Assembly (NCBI RefSeq): GCF_019968905.1
Contig: NZ_CP079946.1
Span: 1,302,001 to 1,366,000, forward strand
Direction of reading: 5' to 3'
From: Corallococcus sp. EGB
GTDB taxonomy: Bacteria; Myxococcota; Myxococcia; Myxococcales; Myxococcaceae
DNA: 64,000 nucleotides
Shown here: in pieces, positions 36,032 through 47,008 of the stretch
Numbering within the stretch: the first letter of the stretch is position 1
Layout: the number at the start of each line of letters is the position of its first letter
The notes under the pieces: generated by a model
What the model was told of the DNA's origin: nothing
What the model saw: the letters and a program-made list of their open reading frames with translations, nothing else
Database searches by the model: none
Translations under genes and position numbers: made by a program

Positions 36032-37528
36032 TTGAACAAGACGCTGCTCTTCCTCACCGTCCTCGTCATCGCGACGTGCGGGCTCATCTACGAGCTCATC
36101 GTCGGGACGCTCGCCAGCTACCTGCTGGGGGACAGCATCACCCAGTTCTCCACCGTCATCGGTGGCTACCTCTTCGCCATGGGCATTGGCAGCTACCTGT
36201 CGCGCTTCGTGGAGCGCGGGGTGGCCCAGCGCTTCGTGGAGGTGGAGCTGGCCGTGGCGCTCGTCGGCGGGCTGTGCGCGCCGATGCTGTTCCTCACCTT
36301 CTCCCTCACCCGCGTGTTCCCCGTGGTGCTGTACGGCAGCGTGCTGGCCATTGGCACGCTGGTGGGCCTGGAGATTCCCCTCCTCTTGCGCATCCTGCAG
36401 GACCAGCTCAAGTTCAAGGACCTGGTCAGCCAGGTGCTGACGTTCGACTACCTGGGGGCGCTCGCCGCCAGCGTGGCCTTCCCGCTGCTCCTGGTGCCCA
36501 AGCTGGGGCTGGTGCGCACGTCGCTGCTCTTCGGGCTGCTCAACGCGGGCGTGGGGCTGTGGAGCACGTGGCTGCTCGCCCCCGTGCTGGCCAACCCCGT
36601 GCGCCTGCGCATCAAGGCGGTGGCGCTGTGCGCGGGGCTCCTGGTGTGCTTCGCGCTGGGGGACCGGCTCACCACGTTCTACGAGGATCAGCTCTACGCG
36701 GACGAGGTCGTCCACGCCACGAGCTCCCCCTACCAGCGCATCATCGTCACGCGCGGCAAGCGGGGCTTCTCACTGTTCCTCAACGGCAACCTCCAGTTCG
36801 CCAGCATCGACGAGTACCGCTACCACGAGTCCCTGGTACACCCGGTCATGGTGCGCGCGCAGAAGGTGGAGCACGTGCTGATTCTTGGCGGTGGGGACGG
36901 GCTCGCGGCGCGCGAGGTGCTGAAGTATCCGGAGGTGAAGTCCATCACGCTGGTGGACCTGGACCCCGCCATCACCGGGCTGGCCGTGAACTACAAGGAG
37001 CTGGCGGCGCTCAACCACCACTCGATGACGCACCCGAAGATGCGCGTCATCAACACGGACGCCATGCAGTTCCTGGCCGAGGGCACGAACACCTGGGACG
37101 TGGTCATCGTGGACTTCCCGGACCCCAACAACTTCGCGCTGGGGAAGCTCTATACGACGGGCTTCTACAAGATCTTGAAGAAGCGCATGGCGCCGGGCGG
37201 GGTGGCGGTCATCCAGAGCACGAGCCCCCTGTTCGCGCGGCGCTCGTTCTGGTGCGTGGAGGGCACGCTCAAGGCCGCGGGCTTCTGGACGCAGCCGTAC
37301 CATGCGCTGGTGCCGTCCTTTGGTGAATGGGGCTACGTGCTGGTGGCGCACGAGCGGCCCGGCCGCTACCGCCCGATGCCGGAGGGGCTGGCGTTCCTGG
37401 ACGAGGACACGCTGGAGGGGCTCACGCGCTTCTCCCCGGACATGGGGCCGCTGCCGGCGGAGGTGAACCGGCTGAACAACCAGGTGCTGGTGCACTACTA
37501 CGAAGAGGAGTGGCGGCGGTGGAACTGA
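36032..37528 (+). CDS. membrane-embedded spermidine-synthase-like aminopropyltransferase
   Basis: A 498-residue protein starting at TTG 36032; no ATG or GTG fits. Residues 1-205 form about seven membrane helices. The C-terminal half is a spermidine-synthase fold, with an early QYRIIV-like strand (PYQRIIVTRGKRG), the cofactor loop GGGDGLAAREVLKYP near residue 286, HPKMRVINTDAMQFL, and DFPDPNN near 361, the form taken by the catalytic Asp loop in membrane-fused family members. It should transfer aminopropyl groups from decarboxylated S-adenosylmethionine, made by the first gene of the operon, to an amine acceptor. The acceptor is not known. It overlaps the next gene by 10 bases. Confidence 0.88.
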   Translation: MNKTLLFLTVLVIATCGLIYELIVGTLASYLLGDSITQFSTVIGGYLFAMGIGSYLSRFVERGVAQRFVEVELAVALVGGLCAPMLFLTFSLTRVFPVVLYGSVLAIGTLVGLEIPLLLRILQDQLKFKDLVSQVLTFDYLGALAASVAFPLLLVPKLGLVRTSLLFGLLNAGVGLWSTWLLAPVLANPVRLRIKAVALCAGLLVCFALGDRLTTFYEDQLYADEVVHATSSPYQRIIVTRGKRGFSLFLNGNLQFASIDEYRYHESLVHPVMVRAQKVEHVLILGGGDGLAAREVLKYPEVKSITLVDLDPAITGLAVNYKELAALNHHSMTHPKMRVINTDAMQFLAEGTNTWDVVIVDFPDPNNFALGKLYTTGFYKILKKRMAPGGVAVIQSTSPLFARRSFWCVEGTLKAAGFWTQPYHALVPSFGEWGYVLVAHERPGRYRPMPEGLAFLDEDTLEGLTRFSPDMGPLPAEVNRLNNQVLVHYYEEEWRRWN

Positions 37529-39150
37529 CGCGGCGCGAGCTGGTGGCCGCGTTCCTGGGCGCCTCCGTGGCGAGCGCCTGCGCGCGGCAGGCCGCTCGCG
37601 CGCCGGTGCCGGGCGCCATCGTGGACCGGGTGGTGGACACCGGCCACAAGCTGCGCGGCGGACCGCTGCCTCGCGCGCAGGACCTCGAGCCGGTGGAAGT
37701 GCTGATTGTCGGCGCGGGCGCGGCCGGGCTGTCCGCCGCGTGGCGCCTGTCAGCGGCGGGCGTGAAGGACCTGCGCGTGGTGGAGCTGGAGGCGGAGCCC
37801 GGGGGCACGTCGCGCTCGGGCAGGAACAGCGTGTCCGCGTTCCCGTGGGGCGCGCACTACCTGCCGTCGCCCCTGGAGGACCGGGGGCCGGTGATGCGCC
37901 TCCTGCGCGAGATGGACGCCGTCACCGGCGTGGACGCGCAAGGCCACCCGTCGTTCGCGGAGGAGCTGCTCATCCAGGAGCCCGACGAGCGCATCTTCTA
38001 CAGGGGCCACTGGTACGAGGGGCTGTACCTGCGCCCGGGCGCGAGCGCGGAGGACCTGGCGGAGCTGGAGCGCTTCGACGCGCGGATGAACGCCTTCGCC
38101 GCCGCGCGAGACGCGAAGGGGCGCAAGGCGTTCGCGGTGCCGGGGGCGCTCTCCAGCGACGACGCGGAGTGGACCGCGCTGGACCGGCTCAGCATGGCGC
38201 AGTGGATGGAAGCGGAGGGCTTCCGCTCGCCCCGGCTGAAGTGGTTCGTGGACTACGCGTGCCGCGACGACTACGGCGCCACCTCCGAGCACGTCTCCGC
38301 CTGGGCGGGCATCTGGTACTTCACCGCGCGGCAGAACGGGCAGGGCGAGCGCAGCGACGGCTTCCTCTCCTGGCCCGAGGGCAACGGCCGGCTGGTGAAG
38401 CAGCTGGCGTCGTCACTCCGCCCGCGTCAGCTGGAGACGCAGGTGCTGGTGCACACGGTGGAGCCGGGGGACGACGGCTGCCGCGTGCACGCGCTGGACG
38501 CGCGCACCGGGGCGCCCCGGGCGTTCCAGGCGCGGCAGGTGGTGCTGGCGTGCCCGCGCTTCATCGCCGCGCACGTGGTGGCGCCGTGGCGCGACGCCCG
38601 GCCCGGGTGGATGGACGCGTTCGCCTACAGCCCGTGGGTGGTGGCGAACCTGACGGTGTCCCAGCCGCCGGCGTCGCGCGGCTTCCCGCTGGCCTGGGAC
38701 AACGTCTTCTACGAAAGCCGCAGCCTGGGCTACGTGGTGGCCACGCACCAGGCGCTGCGCCAGGACGCGCGCGGGCCCACGGTGCTCACCTGGTACCTGC
38801 CCATGGCCGGCGCGGACGTGAAGGCGGAACGCAATCACGCCCTCTCCGCGACGTATGCGGACTGGGAGGCGCTCGTGATGGCGGACCTGTTGCCGGCGCA
38901 CCCCGGGGTGGGCGCGCTCGCGCAGCGGCTGGAGGTGCAGCGCTGGGGCCACGCCATGGTGCGGCCCCAGCCCGGCTTCATCTGGGGCGAGGCTCGCCGC
39001 GCCGCGCAACAGAGCCTGGGGCGGCACCTGCACTTCGCGCACACGGACCTGGGCGGCATGGCCCTCTTCGAGGAGGCCAACTGGTTCGGCGTGCAGGCCG
39101 CGGAGCGGGCCCTGGCGGGAATGGGGCTCAAGAGCGCCAGTTGGTTGTAG
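37519..39150 (+). CDS. Tat-exported FAD-dependent amine-oxidase-like protein
   Basis: GTG 37519 lies inside the previous gene with GAGGAG at eight bases. The 543-residue product begins MELTRRELVAAFLGASVASAC, a twin-arginine signal with a possible lipobox Cys21. The FAD-binding Rossmann motif is VLIVGAGAAGLSAAW (G65, G67, G70), followed by VVELEAEPGGTSRSG and the flavin-contact GAHYLP. It belongs to the flavin amine-oxidase/phytoene-desaturase superfamily. Tat export means it folds and binds FAD in the cytosol and then works in the periplasm. In this operon a polyamine or modified polyamine is the most likely substrate, which is inference. Confidence 0.85.
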   Translation: MELTRRELVAAFLGASVASACARQAARAPVPGAIVDRVVDTGHKLRGGPLPRAQDLEPVEVLIVGAGAAGLSAAWRLSAAGVKDLRVVELEAEPGGTSRSGRNSVSAFPWGAHYLPSPLEDRGPVMRLLREMDAVTGVDAQGHPSFAEELLIQEPDERIFYRGHWYEGLYLRPGASAEDLAELERFDARMNAFAAARDAKGRKAFAVPGALSSDDAEWTALDRLSMAQWMEAEGFRSPRLKWFVDYACRDDYGATSEHVSAWAGIWYFTARQNGQGERSDGFLSWPEGNGRLVKQLASSLRPRQLETQVLVHTVEPGDDGCRVHALDARTGAPRAFQARQVVLACPRFIAAHVVAPWRDARPGWMDAFAYSPWVVANLTVSQPPASRGFPLAWDNVFYESRSLGYVVATHQALRQDARGPTVLTWYLPMAGADVKAERNHALSATYADWEALVMADLLPAHPGVGALAQRLEVQRWGHAMVRPQPGFIWGEARRAAQQSLGRHLHFAHTDLGGMALFEEANWFGVQAAERALAGMGLKSASWL

Positions 39151-39176
39151 TCATTGGAAGCGGGAGGGAAGGGCAC

Positions 39177-40457
39177 ATGAAGGACAGTCGCTTCAGCCGC
39201 GCGGAGTTCCTGGGTCTCACCAGCCTGCTCGCGGGCTCCACGCTGTTCCCCGGACGCGGCGAGGCGGCCCCGGACGGGGGCACACCGTCCCTGCGCACCG
39301 TCAAGTCGCCGGGGCTCGTGAGCGCCCCCGCGGCGAGCCCGGGCACCGCCGCCCCCAAGCCGGGGGCGCCTTCACCGGCCGAGGTGGAGCAGTTGTACCG
39401 GAGCTGCACCGCGTCCCTGCCCGTCACCTCCACGTCCGACGACGGCGCGGAGTACGTGCGCATCGGCGAGTGGATGCAGCGCCAGAAGCTGTCCAGCGAC
39501 GTCTACGGCAATGGCGACTTCGTGCAGGCCTTCGAGAAGAAGATCGCGGACCTGCTGGGCTTCGAGGACGCGTGCTTCATGCCCACGGGCACCATGGCGC
39601 AGCTCATCGCGCTGCGCGTCTACGCGGACTCCAGCAACGTGCGCACCGTGGGCGTGCACCCGTCGTCGCACCACGTGCTGCACGAGGACGACGCCTACTC
39701 CGTGCTGCACCAGCTGCGCGCGGTGTACCTGGGCCCGTGGACACGGCCGCTGCTGGCGGAGGACGTGGCGCAGGCCCGCGACACGCTGGGGACCGTCAGC
39801 GTGGAGCTGCCGGTGCGCTGGCTGGGCGGGCAGCTCCAGACGTGGGAGCAGCTCCAGGAGCTCAAGCGCACCTGCCGCGACAAGAAGGTGAAGCTGCACA
39901 TGGACGGCGCGCGGCTGTGGGAGAGCCAGCCCTTCTATGGCCGCTCCTATGCGGAGATCTGCAAGGGCTTCGACTCCGTCTATGTGTCCTTCTACAAGAT
40001 GGTGGGCGGCATCGGCGGCGCCGTGCTGGCGGGCAGCCGCGACTTCATCAAGGAGGCGCGCGTGTGGCGCCACCGCCACGGCGGCAACCTGTATCACCTG
40101 GCCCCGCTGGTGGCCTCCGCCGCCATGCGCTTCGACGGGGCGCTCGCCGCCATCCCCGGCTACGTGAAGCGCGCCAAGTCGCTCACCGCGCTCATCGCGG
40201 CGGATCCGCGCGTCACGGTGCTGCCGCAGCCGGTGCAGACGAACATGTTCCACGTGTTCCTGCGCGGCTCACCCCAGGCCTACGCGAAGCAGCGCGACCG
40301 CATCGCGCGCGAGGACCGCGTCTGGGTGGCGTGGGGCTTCGGGCAGACGCGCGTGCCCGGCGTCGTGTCCACGGAGCTCCAGGTGAGCGAGGGGCTCCAG
40401 AACATCAGCGACGCGGACGCGGCCAGGGCCTTCCTGCGCATCCTGGAGGCGGCCTGA
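39177..40457 (+). CDS. threonine-aldolase/beta-eliminating-lyase family PLP enzyme with signal sequence
   Basis: A 426-residue protein 26 bases after the flavoprotein gene. The first 35 residues (RFSRAEFLGLTSLLAGSTLF) look like a Tat signal in which the second Arg is Ala. A Pro/Ala linker follows. The fold-type I PLP domain has YGNGDFVQAFEKKIADLLG, CFMPTGTMAQLIAL, SHHVLHEDDAYSVLH, the PLP-Asp in KLHMDGARLW and the Schiff-base Lys in VSFYKMVGGIGGAVLAG. These match low-specificity L-threonine aldolases, normally cytosolic. The export signal is the oddity. It is the last gene before a strong hairpin and likely acts on a product of the operon. Confidence 0.85.
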   Translation: MKDSRFSRAEFLGLTSLLAGSTLFPGRGEAAPDGGTPSLRTVKSPGLVSAPAASPGTAAPKPGAPSPAEVEQLYRSCTASLPVTSTSDDGAEYVRIGEWMQRQKLSSDVYGNGDFVQAFEKKIADLLGFEDACFMPTGTMAQLIALRVYADSSNVRTVGVHPSSHHVLHEDDAYSVLHQLRAVYLGPWTRPLLAEDVAQARDTLGTVSVELPVRWLGGQLQTWEQLQELKRTCRDKKVKLHMDGARLWESQPFYGRSYAEICKGFDSVYVSFYKMVGGIGGAVLAGSRDFIKEARVWRHRHGGNLYHLAPLVASAAMRFDGALAAIPGYVKRAKSLTALIAADPRVTVLPQPVQTNMFHVFLRGSPQAYAKQRDRIAREDRVWVAWGFGQTRVPGVVSTELQVSEGLQNISDADAARAFLRILEAA

Positions 40458-40476
40458 TACCGGGCCGCCAGCGCTG

Positions 40477-40507
40477 ACGTCGGGTGTCAAAGTCAGACAC
40501 CCGACGT
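40477..40507. terminator. strong bidirectional hairpin ending the polyamine operon
   Basis: A perfect 12-bp stem, ACGTCGGGTGTC and GACACCCGACGT, with a 7-base loop. GTGTGAAAAAC follows on the plus strand; on the minus strand the same A run lies before the stem, so transcripts from either side can fold it. It sits between the convergent PLP-enzyme and cupin genes. Confidence 0.75.
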
Positions 40508-40533
40508 GTGAAAAACAGCACGGCGGCGCCGCG

Positions 40534-41010
40534 TCAGGCCGCCTTCTTGATGCTGTACTGCGGCTCCTGCGACTGCGCCTTCAGGAAGAACTCCGAGTCC
40601 AGCAGCATCACGATGCGGCCCTGGTCGTCGTGGAACGCGATGGGGCCGTGCGCGGTGAAGTGGATGAGCGACTCCTCCAGCGCGGTGGTGGCCGGGTGCT
40701 CGGCGCCCAGCGGCTCGAACTCGTAGTCCCCCGCGCGGGTGATGCCCAGGCGGTCGTGCGTCGAGCCGGAGAGGATGAAGATCTCCGCCGGGCCCAGGTG
40801 CTTGTGCGGCGCGAAGACGGCGCCCTTCTCCATCTTCAGGATGGCGCTCCACACGCCCGTCTCCGCGCTCACGCGCAGCAGGCGGTAGGCGGTTCCAGGA
40901 CCGAGCGGCTTCCACTCGAGGTCCGCGGTGTGAATGATTCCATCCATCATCGCCATTCCGGACATGAAAGCCTCCACGGGTCGGCTGGGCAGCGGTGTGT
41001 CTACAGCCAT
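40534..41010 (-). CDS. ChrR-like cupin domain protein
   Basis: A 158-residue protein from ATG 41010. A single cupin barrel has the metal motif FAPHKHLGPAEIFILSG (His-x-His-x4-Glu) and a later His in SLIHFTAHGPIAFHDD. The overall pattern matches the family annotated as 2,4'-dihydroxyacetophenone dioxygenase-like or as the ChrR C-terminal cupin. It could be a small dioxygenase or a metal-bound sensor; there is no zinc anti-sigma domain attached. It is convergent with the polyamine operon and ends 26 bases from the shared hairpin. No sigma-factor gene is nearby. Confidence 0.8.
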   Translation of the reverse strand: MAVDTPLPSRPVEAFMSGMAMMDGIIHTADLEWKPLGPGTAYRLLRVSAETGVWSAILKMEKGAVFAPHKHLGPAEIFILSGSTHDRLGITRAGDYEFEPLGAEHPATTALEESLIHFTAHGPIAFHDDQGRIVMLLDSEFFLKAQSQEPQYSIKKAA

Positions 41011-41136
41011 GATAACGCCGAGGTTTGAAATCCTTGCAAGTTAGTCGCACGTGTCGGGTTGTTGTCTTTGAGTCATACCTTTGTCTCAGGAAGATTCCGC
41101 GACGGCTGTCCGCAGGGGCCGCTCCCGGCCGCATTT

Positions 41137-41146
41137 TCTGATCAGA
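41137..41146. repeat. 10-bp palindrome in an A/T-rich island
   Basis: TCTGATCAGA is a perfect palindrome flanked by TTT and TAAAAA, within the 267-base gap between the divergent cupin gene and the membrane protein gene. It could be an operator or part of a promoter region. No further evidence. Confidence 0.3.
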
Positions 41147-41277
41147 TAAAAAGCGGGTGGTGATAGCGGACCCGCGCGAAACCCGTACCCGCGGCACGTC
41201 CGGGCCTCACTGCCGGAGGCGCGCCGCCCGGGGCGGGCCGGTGCCGGGGAGGGCCAGCTGGTAGGCTCCCGGGCCTG

Positions 41278-42420
41278 ATGCCCCGCCTCTTCTCGCCCGC
41301 GCAGGCCTGGCTGTTCGGCCCTCGCGTGGACCTCGCCGTGTTCGCCGGCAGCGCACTCGCCTCCGTGGCCTTCGTGCTCGGGGCGCCGTGGCTGGGCGCG
41401 GAGGGGGATACGCCTGTGTGGGCGTGGCTGTTGTTCGTGGTGGGCGTGGACGTGGCGCACGTCTGGTCCACGCTGTTTCGCACGTACCTGGATGGCGAGG
41501 AGGTGTCGCGCCGGCCGGGGCTCTACGTGGGCGCACCGCTCGCCGCGTACGTGGCGGGCGTCTTCGCGTACCTGGTGTCGCCTGGCGCGTTCTGGAGCCT
41601 GTTCGCGTACGTGGCGCTGTTCCACTTCGTCCGCCAGCAGTACGGCTGGGTGGCGCTCTACGACCGCAAGGCGCGCGCGTCCGACTTCGAGCGGCGCCTG
41701 GACGCCGCGGCCATCTACGCCGCCACGCTGGGCCCCGTCGTCTGGTGGCACGCGAACCTGCCCCGCGCCTTCTGGTGGTTCGTGGAGGGCGACTTCATCG
41801 CCGGCCTGCCGCCGTGGATGGGCACCGTGGCGCTGGGCGCGCACGCGGCGGTGCTCACGCTGTGGGCGGGCTTCCAGGCCCTGCGCATCGCGCGGGGAGA
41901 GGGCGTGCAGGCCGGCAAGGTGCTGCTGGTGGTGGCCACGTCGGTGGCGTGGTTCGGCGGCATCGTGCTCGCGCGGGACGACTTCGCGTTCACGGTGATG
42001 AACGTGGTGCTGCACGGCGTGCCGTACTTCGCGCTCCTGTTCCGCTACGCGCGCGGGCGCCACGCGGAAGGCGGCTTCGGCGGCCTGGGCGTGCTCCTGC
42101 GCGCGGGACTGCCCGGCTTCCTGCTGTTGCTCGTGGGATTGGCGCTGGTGGAGGAGGGGTTGTGGGACGTGCTGGTGTGGCACGACCGGCCGGTGTTGTT
42201 CGGCGACGGTGGCCCCGCCCTGGAGGCTGATGTGCTGGCGCTCGTGGTGCCGCTGCTTGCGCTGCCGCAGGCCACGCACTATGTGCTGGACGCGTTCGTG
42301 TGGAAGGCCGGGAAGGAGCCCGCGCTGCTGGCCCGGCTCGGCTGGGCGCGGGCGGGCCAGGAGGCTGCAAACGTCAGCCAGGCACACAAGGTGGTAGCCA
42401 TTCCCGGGAGGGGTGAATAG
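41278..42420 (+). CDS. eight-helix membrane protein with conserved-looking His motifs
   Basis: A 380-residue protein with about eight membrane helices and no signal peptide. Polar residues cluster at helix ends: DVAHVWSTLFRTYLD, ALFHFVRQQYGW, VVWWHANLPRAFWW, VVLHGVPYFALLFRY and LPQATHYVLDAFVW. Buried or interfacial histidines of this kind suggest a metal-dependent membrane enzyme. The arrangement vaguely recalls Brp/Blh carotene dioxygenases, but I cannot claim membership. The N- and C-terminal tails are short. The otsAB-like gene starts only 13 bases after its stop, so the two are probably co-transcribed. Function unknown. Confidence 0.7.
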   Translation: MPRLFSPAQAWLFGPRVDLAVFAGSALASVAFVLGAPWLGAEGDTPVWAWLLFVVGVDVAHVWSTLFRTYLDGEEVSRRPGLYVGAPLAAYVAGVFAYLVSPGAFWSLFAYVALFHFVRQQYGWVALYDRKARASDFERRLDAAAIYAATLGPVVWWHANLPRAFWWFVEGDFIAGLPPWMGTVALGAHAAVLTLWAGFQALRIARGEGVQAGKVLLVVATSVAWFGGIVLARDDFAFTVMNVVLHGVPYFALLFRYARGRHAEGGFGGLGVLLRAGLPGFLLLLVGLALVEEGLWDVLVWHDRPVLFGDGGPALEADVLALVVPLLALPQATHYVLDAFVWKAGKEPALLARLGWARAGQEAANVSQAHKVVAIPGRGE

Positions 42421-42433
42421 AGCTAGTGGGTCT

Positions 42434-44605
<2,172 letters not shown>

Positions 44606-44626
44606 CCGCGGGGCGCGGCGTGGGCG

Positions 44627-46924
44627 TCAGAGGTTGAAGCCCACGTTGCCCACGGAGATGCTGGGGCCGAAGATGAAGGACCACTTGCTGGAGGGCACCA
44701 CGGTGTCGGTGCTGGGGTCTCCGCTGGTGCGCCGGGTGATGTCGCCCCGGAACTCGCGGGCAATCCACGCCTGGGCGCCCACCGCCGCGCCCGGGCCAAT
44801 GGGCACCCGGAGGCCCAATCCCAGCACGGCCGCGAGCGTGGGCGGGAACTGGATCTCCCCGGACTGCGGCACCAGGCCCAGGCCCATCAGCCCCATCTCG
44901 ATGCCCAGGAGGCGCTCCTGGCCCTCGTTGTTGAGCAGCGCCAGGCGCGACAGCACGCCGAAGTTGATGGCCAGCTGTCCCGACGGCTGCGTCGCGCGGT
45001 AGAGGCCCGCGGGGATGGTGGCCATGGTGTAGAGGCGGAACATGCCGCCGCGCACGATGGCGGTCCACTGCGCGGACGGCAGGCCCGTGCGGTCCACCGT
45101 GGAGAGGGCGTAGCGGGACTCGTCCGCCACGTGCGACACCTGCACGAGGATGCGGTCGTACTGGCCCAGGTTGCCCTGCACGGGGATGACGCGCATCTCC
45201 CCCTTGGGGCGCAGGAACAGGCGCTGATCCACGCCGCTCTCGCCGCGCGTGGAGCCGTCCGACTTCGTCACGGTGATGCGCAGGGTGATTTCCTGGTTGC
45301 CCTCCTCCGGCGTGAGGCGCTCGCGGTGGATGATGACGCGGCAGGTGTTGCGCATGGCGTACTCGATGCGGTGCGGGCGGCTGGGCGTGAGATTCTCGTC
45401 GTTGCCCTCCTTGTCCGCGCAGACGAAGTCCACCAGGTTCTCCACGTTGGTGGGCACGCTGGCCTCGCGCACCGCGCGCTGCACGCGCTCGTCGGTGATG
45501 AACAGGTCGGCCGTGGCCAGCTCCGCCGGCAGCGTGGGCAGCCGGTAGCCGAAGCGCAGCGACACGAAGCCGCCCGCGGTGGCCTCGCCCTGGACGAGCG
45601 TGGCGGACTCGCGCATCGTCACGGTGTACGCCCCGCTCAGCGGGCGCAGCACGAAGCGGCCCAGGCCGCCGTTGGACGCCACCGTCACCTCCGCCGGGCG
45701 GTTGGTGGGCACGAAGTCGATGGGGCCGTGGCCGGGCAACTCCAGGGTCGCGCGGGGGACGGGCGCCGCCTGCGTGTCCGACGTCTCCGACGCCACCACC
45801 GTGCCGTCCACGCGCGAGGTGATGGCGGTGACGGTCACCTGCGGCTCGTTGGTGCCGCTGGTGCGCAGGAGCACGTAGGTCCCGTCCTGGGCCTTCACCA
45901 CGCGCTCCACCCGCACGCGCGCGCCGTTCACCGTCCACAAGAGGCCGCGCGGGTCGTGCGCGCAGGAGGGGTCCAGGCGCATCACCAGGCCGGAGTTCTC
46001 CGCGTCGCGCAGCACCGTGCCCTCCACCGCGGCGAGGGGACACGCGAGCACGGGCAGCGTCTCCGTGAAGGAGGTCTCCAGCGCGTCGCCCTTCGCGAAG
46101 AACACGCGCGGCACCAGCCGCAGGCGCAGCGTCACCGTGGGATTCAGCCCCGGCACGTTGCGGATGGACACGGCGCCCTCCGCCACCTCGCAGCGCGCGC
46201 TGCCGCAGTCCACGGACGCGATGGCCTCCGAGTGCGTCACCGCCGCGTAGCCGGGGCCCTTGGACAGGTCCACGCCGGAGGACTGCACCAGGGGCCGCGT
46301 GAGCACGGTGCGGCCGGGGCGCAGGTGGAAGTATTCGTCATCCAGGAAGCGCCCGTTGGCGTCGTACGTCGTCACGTCCGCGCCCCTGCGGCCAAAGGGC
46401 GGCACCCACGACAGCGTCGCGTCCGTGGGCAGGCCGGGCGCCAGCGGGACGGCGCACTCGTTGGGGCCGTTGGGCTCCAGACAGACGTCCTGTCCGTCCA
46501 GGGAGCCCGTCTTCGGATCCACGCCGCGCGGTGTTCCGGACCAGGCGATGGCCACGTTCTTCAGGCCCGTGCCCCTGAGCTCCAGGCGCCCGTCGTCCGG
46601 GTAGAACGTGGTGGAGGCGCTGTCGATGCGCGGGAAGGGCCCGGTGGCCAGCACCACCACGGTGTCGGTGGTCGTGGCGCAGGAGGCCTCGTCCGCGGCG
46701 ACCTTCAGTTCCAGCGTGCGGTTGGTCTCATCCGCGCGCGCGGGCGGCTTGAGGGTGCGGCCCTCCGGCCCCATCACCCAGCCTCCGCGCACGGGGCCGC
46801 ACAGCACGCCCTTGGGGATGACCTCCACCGCCCGTCCACCCTCGGGGACCTGGACGACGGGAGCGGCGGTGGCGACCGTCGCCACCAGCAGGCAGCCAAG
46901 GACGAGCGCGCGTACAGGGTGCAT
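44627..46924 (-). CDS. large secreted beta-rich envelope protein
   Basis: A 765-residue protein with a Sec signal peptide (ALVLGCLLVATVATA). The first 480 residues read as repeated Ig-like beta domains with scattered Cys (VLCGPV, ASCATTT, VDCGSARC, ACPLAA). From about residue 600 the sequence becomes alternating hydrophobic/polar strands (INFGVLSRLALLNNEG, AAVLGLGLRVPIGPG, FIFGPSISVGNVGFNL), like an outer-membrane beta barrel or an OmpW/OmpA-style domain. It is probably an outer membrane protein with a large periplasmic or surface part. No family named. It lies downstream of the DUF3857/transglutaminase gene (84 bases), so co-transcription is possible. Confidence 0.65.
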   Translation of the reverse strand: MHPVRALVLGCLLVATVATAAPVVQVPEGGRAVEVIPKGVLCGPVRGGWVMGPEGRTLKPPARADETNRTLELKVAADEASCATTTDTVVVLATGPFPRIDSASTTFYPDDGRLELRGTGLKNVAIAWSGTPRGVDPKTGSLDGQDVCLEPNGPNECAVPLAPGLPTDATLSWVPPFGRRGADVTTYDANGRFLDDEYFHLRPGRTVLTRPLVQSSGVDLSKGPGYAAVTHSEAIASVDCGSARCEVAEGAVSIRNVPGLNPTVTLRLRLVPRVFFAKGDALETSFTETLPVLACPLAAVEGTVLRDAENSGLVMRLDPSCAHDPRGLLWTVNGARVRVERVVKAQDGTYVLLRTSGTNEPQVTVTAITSRVDGTVVASETSDTQAAPVPRATLELPGHGPIDFVPTNRPAEVTVASNGGLGRFVLRPLSGAYTVTMRESATLVQGEATAGGFVSLRFGYRLPTLPAELATADLFITDERVQRAVREASVPTNVENLVDFVCADKEGNDENLTPSRPHRIEYAMRNTCRVIIHRERLTPEEGNQEITLRITVTKSDGSTRGESGVDQRLFLRPKGEMRVIPVQGNLGQYDRILVQVSHVADESRYALSTVDRTGLPSAQWTAIVRGGMFRLYTMATIPAGLYRATQPSGQLAINFGVLSRLALLNNEGQERLLGIEMGLMGLGLVPQSGEIQFPPTLAAVLGLGLRVPIGPGAAVGAQAWIAREFRGDITRRTSGDPSTDTVVPSSKWSFIFGPSISVGNVGFNL

Positions 46925-47008
46925 GCCCCTGCTAAAGCACGGAGGGCCGAGTCCGGGTCAAGCCCTCCGTGCGACTCGGCGGCAGGCAGGCGCGCCGAAT
47001 GTCAGCGA

